25,357 nucleotides of DNA from the IMG/VR virus record IMGVR_UViG_3300037488_002083, positions 1 through 25,357 of that record. One strand, 5' to 3'. Made by a program: the position numbers and the translations under genes. Source of the DNA: a virus. Below, one piece after another: positions 1 through 5,528 of this stretch (its first letter is position 1; each line of letters opens with the position of its first letter). The notes below the pieces were generated by a model that saw nothing but the letters and a program-made list of their open reading frames with translations, made no database searches and was not told the origin of the DNA.

Positions 1-174
1 TTACAAGTTGTGAACCCCCCTAGCTCGACAGGGGTCGATACCTGTGCTACCCTAGCCTTTGGAGCCCCCTAAGTATCGCGCACACGCACACACGCGATGT
101 GTAAACGCGCCCGATACTAGCACGTATCTTGCGTGCTCACGTACCATGCCACCTTGGGTACGCACGCGCACGCA

Positions 175-190
175 TGATATAGCTATATCA
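175..190. repeat. Perfect 16-nt palindrome
   Basis: TGATATAGCTATATCA equals its own reverse complement. It lies about 200 nt upstream of the first gene of the structural operon. It could be an operator for a dimeric DNA-binding protein or a cruciform/hairpin; no binding protein can be assigned. Confidence 0.6.
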
Positions 191-212
191 AACAAGCACG
201 AGGGCGATTAGC

Positions 213-240
213 ACAGGCGCATGATCATGCTTGTACCTGT
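213..240. repeat. Palindrome GCATGATCATGC inside a wider inverted repeat
   Basis: Bases 219-230 form a perfect 12-nt palindrome. Flanking ACAGG (213-217) and CCTGT (236-240) are also complementary, giving an imperfect extended inverted repeat with an asymmetric interior loop (1 nt against 5 nt). It is a possible operator or cruciform; function unknown. Confidence 0.5.
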
Positions 241-260
241 AGCTATGTGGGCTCATCGAC

Positions 261-300
261 CGCGCACGCGCACACGTGCACACACGCGCACGCACACACG
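261..300. repeat. 40-nt uninterrupted alternating pyrimidine-purine (CG/CA/TG) tract
   Basis: Every step from 261 to 300 alternates pyrimidine and purine, using only CG, CA and TG dinucleotides. Such tracts are known to favour left-handed Z-DNA under negative supercoiling. Translated, it gives a meaningless Thr/His/Ala-rich run, which is one reason for not starting the downstream gene at the upstream GTG at 247. Confidence 0.75.
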
Positions 301-370
301 AGAGGGTACGGGGGACGACCCCAACTCTGGAAAAAAATATTGAACTTATGGTCCACGGCTACAAACAAAA

Positions 371-376
371 AGGAGG
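371..376 (+). promoter_or_regulatory. Shine-Dalgarno deciding the TTG start at 385
   Basis: A perfect AGGAGG is followed by 8 nt and then TTG at 385, in frame with the HTH gene. The ATG at 378 is only 1 nt from the SD and would give just 30 codons in another frame, so TTG 385 is the better start. Confidence 0.7.
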
Positions 377-384
377 TATGCAAA

Positions 385-1251
385 TTGACCCACCTGCGCG
401 ATTGGAAATCAAACAACGCACGGGCCTATTTCCTCCAACACCCTACGGCCAGTATCTCCCAAGCAGCTAAATCGCTCGGTTTCTCCAATCGAACCTGTGC
501 CGAAGCTCGTGCCCTCTTAGCCTCCCAAGGTCTTGTCCAAGCGGGGGCTGAACGGTCAAATAAGAAGAAACGCCCCTCTATCTTAAATCCTCCCCCGGCT
601 CCCGGGATGATCGGTATCCCAGATCTACCTCCAGACGAGCCGGATACTCTACTCGACGACTCTACCCTCCGTGCCCTCGCGGACCCGTCCGCCTCCTTTG
701 ATGATCTCAACCTAGACGATGACGAGACCCGCAAGAAGCTGCTACACGAGGTGAAGAGGATCGCATTCTCTCCTGCGACGAACCCTGATACACGACTCTC
801 AGCTACCCAAGTATGGCTTAAGCTCAAAGATATGGCCAAGAGTCGTGACCTCGGTCCCGGCAAACCTCTCACCCGTGTGGCGGCAGTAGAACGTCTAGTC
901 TCACTCCTTCGAATGGTAGGCCCGGAACTTTCCCTCGCAGCTATGTATGATGCTTTCAGCGTAAAGGAGCCAACCAGTGAGGAAGCGAAAACTAACCAAG
1001 GTCCGCCTACTGGCGGAACTCAGGAGCCGCCTCTCTCGTCCGGACACGAAGATCCGACTCAAGCGCCAATCGATCTGCGGTCAATCGACTTGGATGGAAG
1101 ATTGGAACAACTCGACCTCTTCGGTGGTAGTGACCAATGTGGAACTACTCCTCGACCCGAGGCGGGATGGTCAAATCCGTCTAGTGATCCACGAACTATT
1201 ACATATCTGGATGGCGGAACACTTCCAACTCCACGACCGGATGGTCTATGA
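385..1251 (+). CDS. HTH-domain phage protein, candidate terminase small subunit
   Basis: 288 aa from a TTG start chosen by the AGGAGG at 371-376; the upstream in-frame GTG at 247 would add only a low-complexity Thr/His-rich stretch. Residues about 20-55 read as a helix-turn-helix (S-I-S-Q-A-A-K-S-L-G-F-S-N-R-T), followed by a basic RSNKKKR patch, an acidic Pro/Asp-rich linker and a helical middle (about 110-205, with QVWLKLKDMAKSRDLGPG). N-terminal HTH plus central helices, upstream of the large terminase, fits a small terminase that recognises phage DNA for packaging, but the gene is five genes from the large subunit, and a transcription regulator is equally possible. The last 91 codons (977-1251) overlap the next gene in another frame and are Pro/Gly/Asp/Ser-rich without clear fold. 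Confidence 0.65.
   Translation: MTHLRDWKSNNARAYFLQHPTASISQAAKSLGFSNRTCAEARALLASQGLVQAGAERSNKKKRPSILNPPPAPGMIGIPDLPPDEPDTLLDDSTLRALADPSASFDDLNLDDDETRKKLLHEVKRIAFSPATNPDTRLSATQVWLKLKDMAKSRDLGPGKPLTRVAAVERLVSLLRMVGPELSLAAMYDAFSVKEPTSEEAKTNQGPPTGGTQEPPLSSGHEDPTQAPIDLRSIDLDGRLEQLDLFGGSDQCGTTPRPEAGWSNPSSDPRTITYLDGGTLPTPRPDGL
963..969 (+). promoter_or_regulatory. Internal Shine-Dalgarno for the overlapping metallopeptidase-like gene
   Basis: AAAGGAG lies inside the HTH coding region, 7 nt before the GTG at 977. Its quality and spacing are the main support for starting the next gene inside its neighbour instead of after the HTH stop. Confidence 0.65.
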
Positions 1252-1375
1252 GCTTGAAGAAGACGCGATCTGTGGGTGGGAAAAGCTCTTATTCCTCTAC
1301 TTAAGTGCTCCAGCCCACGCGAGGGAGCTAGACAATTGGGACCGGGCGATCAAACGGAAGCTCGGGAGTCTATAA
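977..1375 (+). CDS. Small HExxH metallopeptidase-like phage protein
   Basis: 132 aa from GTG, with an internal SD (AAAGGAG, 7-nt spacing). Residues 72-76 are HELLH, a classic HExxH zinc-protease motif, preceded by a beta-like segment (IRLV) and followed about 18 residues later by Glu in YELEED (E92, E94, E95), which could be the third zinc ligand as in gluzincins. Small phage proteins with a (V/I)HELLH core followed by an EE helix are common in environmental tailed phages, but their substrate is not known. A role in prohead maturation would be speculative; host-protein cleavage or a non-catalytic zinc fold are alternatives. The first 275 nt overlap the HTH gene in a different frame. The stop overlaps the next start by one base (TAATG). 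Confidence 0.7.
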   Translation: MRKRKLTKVRLLAELRSRLSRPDTKIRLKRQSICGQSTWMEDWNNSTSSVVVTNVELLLDPRRDGQIRLVIHELLHIWMAEHFQLHDRMVYELEEDAICGWEKLLFLYLSAPAHARELDNWDRAIKRKLGSL

Positions 1376-1626
1376 TGGATATCTCACACAACGAAGTCCA
1401 TATCTTTAACGCCCACAATGGTCATATCTACTCTTCAGACTGTTGGTGCGAACCTAATCGGATCCAGTGGAGGACCAACTCACTCGGTGTTACTGCCCTG
1501 ATCGTCGAACATAACGATCCAGAACCTACCGACCTCCACCACTCAGGGGTAATCTACGCACGGGACCAAGCCGAAGACTGGATCACACTCTTCCTCGACT
1601 CTTGCGACCAAAGGAATCTCAAATGA
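1375..1626 (+). CDS. Small hypothetical phage protein with DCWCEP motif
   Basis: 83 aa. The start is ATG 1375, overlapping the previous TAA, with GGGAG at 1364-1368 as SD; a longer in-frame extension to 1276 would only read the neighbour out of frame. The sequence is His/Asp-rich, with several His in the first 17 residues, then a D-C-W-C-E-P motif, an IVEHND motif and LHHSG. The paired Cys and clustered His suggest metal binding. I recognise DCWCEP only as a motif of uncharacterised phage and actinobacterial small proteins. It overlaps the next gene by 4 nt (ATGA), so translation is probably coupled. Function unknown. Confidence 0.65.
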   Translation: MDISHNEVHIFNAHNGHIYSSDCWCEPNRIQWRTNSLGVTALIVEHNDPEPTDLHHSGVIYARDQAEDWITLFLDSCDQRNLK

Positions 1627-1874
1627 CCTCACACTGTATGAATTGTGGTAACGACAAAGGTACCAACTTCCACGCCAACTATTGTGACGAGTGTACTGCC
1701 GTTATTGCTGGTGCCGAGGCTGATGCTCAAGCTAAAGGAACGGATATCTACGATGCCCGTCGAGCAGCCTTAGCGACTCGTGCCCATCGTGCCCACAAAA
1801 ACTTTGTAGACCCACGGGTGATCGACCGTAAGACTGTCTGGCTTTATGGTAATGCCCCCCGCGAGGGCAGTTGA
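1623..1874 (+). CDS. Small zinc-ribbon protein
   Basis: 83 aa, ATG at 1623 overlapping the upstream TGA as ATGA, SD AAGGA at 1611-1615. Cysteines 5, 8, 21 and 24 form C-x2-C-x12-C-x2-C, a zinc-ribbon or treble-clef-like knuckle at the extreme N-terminus. The middle (about 30-65) is an Ala/Arg-rich helix, followed by a short aromatic tail (KTVWLYG). It could bind nucleic acid or a protein partner; the sequence does not tell which. It belongs to a run of small overlapping genes (977-1874) that are likely translated together. Confidence 0.65.
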   Translation: MTSHCMNCGNDKGTNFHANYCDECTAVIAGAEADAQAKGTDIYDARRAALATRAHRAHKNFVDPRVIDRKTVWLYGNAPREGS

Positions 1875-1903
1875 GACTCGTAGGACGAGAAAGGAAACGT
1901 CAT

Positions 1904-2071
1904 ATGTCATCAACAAATACTTGGCAAAAGACAGAATTAAGTATTTCTATCACCCGCCCTGATGGATCTACCATCAAGATCGGGACACTAGCTGGAGGTA
2001 CTTGGTACCGAAGGCTTCTTGGAAGGCTTAGATTGTACCTTTACAATCGTCGAGCCTATTTTAGGAGGTAA
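1904..2071 (+). CDS. Short hypothetical protein
   Basis: 55 aa from ATG 1904, with AAAGGAA about 8 nt upstream. The N-terminal two thirds looks like a small beta structure (ELSISITRPDGSTIKIGTLAGG), and the C-terminal end is Arg/Tyr-rich (WYRRLLGRLRLYLYNRRAYFRR is too basic to be membrane-spanning). The last codons (AGG AGG TAA) also serve as the SD of the next gene, so the two are coupled. The Arg-rich tail is unusual and could be a read through the neighbour's leader, so the true end is slightly uncertain. Not recognised. Confidence 0.5.
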   Translation: MSSTNTWQKTELSISITRPDGSTIKIGTLAGGTWYRRLLGRLRLYLYNRRAYFRR

Positions 2072-2075
2072 TACC

Positions 2076-2441
2076 ATGGCAGATCGTGGACTCGTTACAA
2101 CCAGTGGGAAGGCTCTCATCGCAGATGTGCTCGCTACCAATATCGCTACTCTTTTCCAGTATATGGCTCATGGGACTGGTACTACCCAGACAGAAGTGAC
2201 TGATGCTGCGCTTGAAACTAAATCAGCTGACACAGTGACAACTGTAACCGCGACTTCTCCGACCAATACACTAGTACTCGCAGGTACGATGGTCTCTGCG
2301 GCAGGAACTGTGGCTACTGAAGTTGGTCTCTTCCCCGCGATCGGGTGCACTTCAGCGTGTGCTTACCATGAGACCTTCCCTGCCGTTACTCTCGCTACAG
2401 GGGATGAGATCAATTACACAATCACTCTCACTATCACCTAG
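2076..2441 (+). CDS. Small virion/fibre-type beta protein
   Basis: 121 aa, ATG 2076 with AGGAGG 7 nt upstream. The pattern (MADRGLVTTSGKALIAD..., then YMAHGTGTT, A-L-E-T, repeated TVTAT strands, TEVGLF, LATGDEINYTITLTIT) matches small tail- or fibre-associated proteins found in many phages, in which a TE(V/A/W)GLF strand and a final LxxGDxIxxTxTxT strand are constant. I recognise the pattern but know no proven function; a virion decoration or fibre-base role is inferred. Being upstream of the terminase is an unusual place for such a gene, but it is followed by another virion-type repeat protein. Confidence 0.65.
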   Translation: MADRGLVTTSGKALIADVLATNIATLFQYMAHGTGTTQTEVTDAALETKSADTVTTVTATSPTNTLVLAGTMVSAAGTVATEVGLFPAIGCTSACAYHETFPAVTLATGDEINYTITLTIT

Positions 2442-2449
2442 GAGGATGA

Positions 2450-2974
2450 ATGGCAACTCCTATCTCGGGTAGTGCTTCTGTCACTCTCGCCGGAGACTCT
2501 GCCTACACATTAGGATTCCCTTTAGCGGGTAGTGCAGCAGTCACCCCAACTGGATCACACACTAAGTATGTTACTCGGAATTTAGCTGGTGGTGTCTCAG
2601 TTAATCTTTCTGGAGCACACACTAAACTTTGTTCTTACAATCATGCTGGTGGTGTCTCAGTTAATCTTTCTGGAGCACACACTAAACTTTGTTCTTACAA
2701 TCATGCTGGTGGTGTTTCGTTAGTCTTCACCCACCCTAGTTCGTTTGAGGGCGGTGATCAGTATGAACTCCATCATACCATTGATACTTTAGGAACTCCT
2801 CTCCGTTTTGGCGTGACTAGCTCTCGTTATTGGCCCCGTGGACAGACTGGGATTGTTACTTCCTACTCCACCCGAGGGGGATTCTCAGCAGGTATGGACC
2901 GAGAATCCTTTGCTGGTGCCAAGAAACGTCTAATCCAGAGTTCTTCCTACGATTATAAAGACGAAGTTCGTTAA
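2450..2974 (+). CDS. Repeat protein with 20-residue beta repeats, putative virion protein
   Basis: 174 aa, ATG 2450; the SD GGAGG (2441-2445) lies 4 nt upstream. Residues about 6-92 consist of four complete 20-aa repeats plus a partial fifth, with pattern (A/S)-G-(S/G)-x-(S/A)-V-x-x-x-G-x-H-T-K. The first two copies are diverged; copies three and four are identical down to the DNA. A non-repetitive Ser/Gly/Tyr-rich C-terminal half follows. Short regular beta repeats suggest an exposed fibre or decoration protein; nothing proves its location. The gene is 11 nt upstream of the large-terminase start. Function unknown. Confidence 0.65.
   Translation: MATPISGSASVTLAGDSAYTLGFPLAGSAAVTPTGSHTKYVTRNLAGGVSVNLSGAHTKLCSYNHAGGVSVNLSGAHTKLCSYNHAGGVSLVFTHPSSFEGGDQYELHHTIDTLGTPLRFGVTSSRYWPRGQTGIVTSYSTRGGFSAGMDRESFAGAKKRLIQSSSYDYKDEVR
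2585..2704 (+). repeat. Perfect 60-bp tandem duplication inside the 2450-2974 gene
   Basis: Bases 2585-2644 and 2645-2704 are identical; the first 11 bases of a third copy follow at 2705-2715 before the sequence diverges. Each unit encodes A-G-G-V-S-V-N-L-S-G-A-H-T-K-L-C-S-Y-N-H. Perfect identity including synonymous sites indicates a recent in-frame duplication. Confidence 0.95.
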
Positions 2975-2985
2975 AGGAGTTGACC

Positions 2986-4872
2986 ATGGCTACAGTCCCG
3001 GGGTGGGATTTGACGGCAGAAAGAGACCTCTGGCGTAGCCTCATGGCCCCTAATGGGTGGCATGGTCCAGATGGTCTAACACCCGCGACCCACCCCGACG
3101 CACTCTGGTCCTTCGTGAATAAGGGCTGGGGGGCAGAATTCTTCCTTAAAGGACACCCAGAAGTACCCCAATGGCTCTACGAACCAGTCCACCGTAAATT
3201 TTGTTCGTGGCTCCAGTTTCATCTACTCCGTTGGAAAGCGTTAGCCCAGACAGGTGTTCCCGGACGTTACCATATCGCCTGTGTTCTCCCTCGCGGTTAC
3301 GGTAAAACAGTGAGCGCCACAAAAGCAGGCTCCCTATGGACACACCTCGATGAGCCAGATATGTCGTCTCTCTATTGTTCAGCCACGGCTGACCTTTCGA
3401 CCGACATCCTCTTGGCCGTCAAAGGAGTCCTAGGGGGCGATGACGACTACGCTTGGTTCCCATGGCTCTACGGTAACTGGCGACAGGGGAACACCGCATG
3501 GACGAAACAGTTCCTCACCCACGGTCGTCGCAACGGTAACCTATCCGAACCCTCTTTCGATACGGCCTCGGTAGATACCGGAATGACCGGTTACCACCAT
3601 AGACAACATATCTGGGATGATCCGATCACTAAGAACAAACTCCGTGACGGGCGTGACGCCTACATGCGTTCTGTCCATGATGCGGTGGGTGCCTCATTTA
3701 ACGCCTGCCAATCTAATGGTCTTATCGAGTTCGTGCTCACCCGCTACCTCGACGATGATGTAGCCGGTCGCTACTTCAAGGAACAAGGTATCGCTACTTG
3801 GGACGGGATGGAGTGTCCTCATGTGGCAGCAGTAACTGAAAAAGTAGAGTGGGGAAAAGGTCTCTGGCATGTCTTCTTTTACCAAACCGAAGACGAGTTA
3901 ACGGGTGAACCTACCCATCCGGGCCTCTGGACCAAAGAGATGATCGCCGATGCGAAACGACGGGATGCCGAAGATTTCGCCTGTCAGCAGCAGAATAATC
4001 CCGGCTCAGGCGAGCACGCTCCTCTCTTAGAGTCACAGATCCCTTACCTCTACACCTCATATCAAGAATTCCTTTGGAAGGTCCCAATCAAGTGGGCCAC
4101 GATCCATATCGATACCGCCTTCAAACGTCCCGACACAGTCCGTACCGGCGATGATAACGCAATCGTAGTCTGGCTCGCAGATGCCCGCGATAACGGTATG
4201 ATGTATCTTGATACAGAACTCCTCTCGGCCTCTAATGAGTGGCGGGAAGAACAATTCAACCGAGAACTTATCCGAACCTGTCTCTCCCTTAGACGGCGTG
4301 GGATCTGGATCCGCGCAATCACCGACGAGACCGAACCGGGTGGTAAAGCAGGTACCTATAAGAATCGTATCCTAGGTGTCCTCTCTGCGGCAGGGATCGA
4401 ACTTGGACCTGACCAATTTATCGTCCTCAATCGTCGTATCGAGAAGACAGCACGTATCCGTACCGGGGCAGGTGTCTGGGCCGAAGGTTACGTCCGAGTG
4501 CTCCTATGGCAGGATGAGACGACCAAGAGTTGGAAGGTCCCTCCGATCTTCCGGAAACTGGTCAATCAGATCGTCCGTGTCGATGTCACTACCCATGATG
4601 ATCTAGCCGATGCTGCCACCGATGGGTTCATCCCACAACTCTGGGCTCGCCCACTAACGAATCCCGGCCTCATCAATGACGAGGGAGGAGTAGGTAGACG
4701 ACCCGGGGACGATGAATTAAAGGGTCTCGGGGCTCGTCCAACCGATTTAGAACTCCTAGCAATGATCGACGAGCAGAAAGAGATGGATCTAGCCGGCCGT
4801 TCTGATGGTGTCCGTGGACGCGGAGACATCTGGGGGCTCGGGGTTGGAGAGATCGATCGTACCCCAGTTTAA
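2986..4872 (+). CDS. terL: Terminase large subunit (DNA-packaging ATPase/nuclease)
   Basis: 628 aa from ATG 2986, AAAGGAG 6 nt upstream; the TTG at 2980 directly abuts the SD and is rejected. The N-terminal ATPase has a Walker A-like PRGYGKT (K107), a possible adenine/coupling region (SSLYCSATADLST) and Walker B-like IWDDP (D211-D212). The C-terminal RNase H-like nuclease shows IHIDTAF (D376), TDETEPGG (D447) and THDDLADA (D538/D539, D542). The enzyme docks on the portal, pumps DNA into the prohead using ATP and cuts the concatemer. Length is slightly above the usual 450-600 aa. The type of DNA end (cos, pac or direct terminal repeat) cannot be decided from sequence alone. Confidence 0.95.
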   Translation: MATVPGWDLTAERDLWRSLMAPNGWHGPDGLTPATHPDALWSFVNKGWGAEFFLKGHPEVPQWLYEPVHRKFCSWLQFHLLRWKALAQTGVPGRYHIACVLPRGYGKTVSATKAGSLWTHLDEPDMSSLYCSATADLSTDILLAVKGVLGGDDDYAWFPWLYGNWRQGNTAWTKQFLTHGRRNGNLSEPSFDTASVDTGMTGYHHRQHIWDDPITKNKLRDGRDAYMRSVHDAVGASFNACQSNGLIEFVLTRYLDDDVAGRYFKEQGIATWDGMECPHVAAVTEKVEWGKGLWHVFFYQTEDELTGEPTHPGLWTKEMIADAKRRDAEDFACQQQNNPGSGEHAPLLESQIPYLYTSYQEFLWKVPIKWATIHIDTAFKRPDTVRTGDDNAIVVWLADARDNGMMYLDTELLSASNEWREEQFNRELIRTCLSLRRRGIWIRAITDETEPGGKAGTYKNRILGVLSAAGIELGPDQFIVLNRRIEKTARIRTGAGVWAEGYVRVLLWQDETTKSWKVPPIFRKLVNQIVRVDVTTHDDLADAATDGFIPQLWARPLTNPGLINDEGGVGRRPGDDELKGLGARPTDLELLAMIDEQKEMDLAGRSDGVRGRGDIWGLGVGEIDRTPV

Positions 4873-4901
4873 CTTGCAACTATAACTTAAACTTGCAACT
4901 A
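4871..4901 (+). repeat. Direct repeat AACTTGCAACTA x2 after terL
   Basis: The 12-mer occurs at 4871-4882 and 4890-4901 (19-nt period), spanning the terL stop and the 50-nt gap before the exonuclease gene. Its TTGCAA/TATAAC words are promoter-like but the spacing does not make a proper promoter. Possibly a small protein-binding site or a duplication scar. Confidence 0.6.
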
Positions 4902-4922
4902 CACGCAGAGAAAGGATCCCAG

Positions 4923-5528
4923 ATGAATCGGGTCATTGTGTTCGACCTTGAAACTCGTAAATGGGCCTCAGACCTAAACCCTGAGGATAATGAGGCTGGA
5001 TGGGAGGCTCTCCGGGAAGGTAAAGGAGGCGCATCTGCCATCTGTCTCTGGGATTCAGAACTCGACTGGTGTTACATATACGACGATCATTCTGTAACAG
5101 AATTGGCCCGTCATCTTGAGGCCGCCGATCTTCTGGTCGGTTTCCGTTCCGAGAAGTTCGATGTCCCTGTGGTAGAGGGTCTCCTCGGTAGAAAACTCCG
5201 GATCCGGCAACACTACGATATCTATACTGAGATCGCCCGAGCGAATGCCGAACGAGGACTAATTGGGGGAAAAGGTGACTTTACCCTCGATGCTATCTCT
5301 CGCAGGAACCTCGCCCGAGGGAAGATCGACCATGGATCGAATGTCCGGAATCTCTGTCAGCAAGGGCGTTATGGACAGATAATGAACTATTGTTTAGACG
5401 ACGTACATCTTACCAGAGACCTGTTCGCGCACATTTGCCGCGATGGTGGTCTAATCAACCTTGGTGGTGGGTTCTTGCCACTTTTGGTCCCTGACCATAT
5501 CGCGAAAATCTTCGCGAGGAGTACTTGA
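4923..5528 (+). CDS. DEDDy-type 3'-5' exonuclease (DnaQ/RNase H-like fold)
   Basis: 201 aa, ATG 4923 with AAAGGA upstream; an in-frame TTG at 4893 lacks an SD. Exo I is VIVFDLET (D8, E10), Exo II is GFRSEKFDVPVV (D80), Exo III is YCLDDVHLTRDL (Y156-x3-D160), completing the DEDDy catalytic set. A FTLDAISRRNL segment between II and III matches the exonuclease domain also found attached to some DEAD/DEAH helicases and YprB-like nucleases. It should remove nucleotides from 3' ends of DNA (or RNA). Lying between terminase and portal is unusual: exonucleases normally sit in replication modules. It overlaps the portal gene by one base and shares its expression, so a packaging- or entry-linked job is a reasonable inference. 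No polymerase domain is present. Confidence 0.85.
   Translation: MNRVIVFDLETRKWASDLNPEDNEAGWEALREGKGGASAICLWDSELDWCYIYDDHSVTELARHLEAADLLVGFRSEKFDVPVVEGLLGRKLRIRQHYDIYTEIARANAERGLIGGKGDFTLDAISRRNLARGKIDHGSNVRNLCQQGRYGQIMNYCLDDVHLTRDLFAHICRDGGLINLGGGFLPLLVPDHIAKIFARST

Larger units (their letters stand above)
1..384. other. Non-coding leader region rich in alternating Py/Pu tracts and palindromes
   Basis: No gene is supported here. One frame is open from base 1 to a TAA at 70-72 (23 codons), which could be the tail end of an upstream gene, but nothing confirms it. The region holds three strictly alternating pyrimidine/purine tracts of CA/CG type (77-96, 158-176, 261-300), a 16-nt palindrome (175-190) and a 12-nt palindrome (219-230). 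Bases 131-149 can also pair imperfectly with 156-174 (GCGTGC and CGTACC against GGTACG and GCACGC). I see no convincing -35/-10 pair. The position just upstream of the structural operon suggests a promoter, regulatory or genome-organisation region; that is inference. Confidence 0.6.

Noticed and set aside
28-45. tRNA T-arm-like sequence ACAGG...CCTGT
   Set aside because: The loop would be 8 nt instead of 7 and no anticodon arm or acceptor stem fits around it.
247-384. N-terminal extension of the HTH gene from GTG 247
   Set aside because: It encodes only a Thr/His/Ala-rich translation of the CACG repeat, without an SD; AGGAGG at 371 points to TTG 385.
426-872. 148-aa minus-strand open frame
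   Set aside because: Ser/Arg-rich antisense shadow of the HTH gene with no start signal and no recognisable domain.
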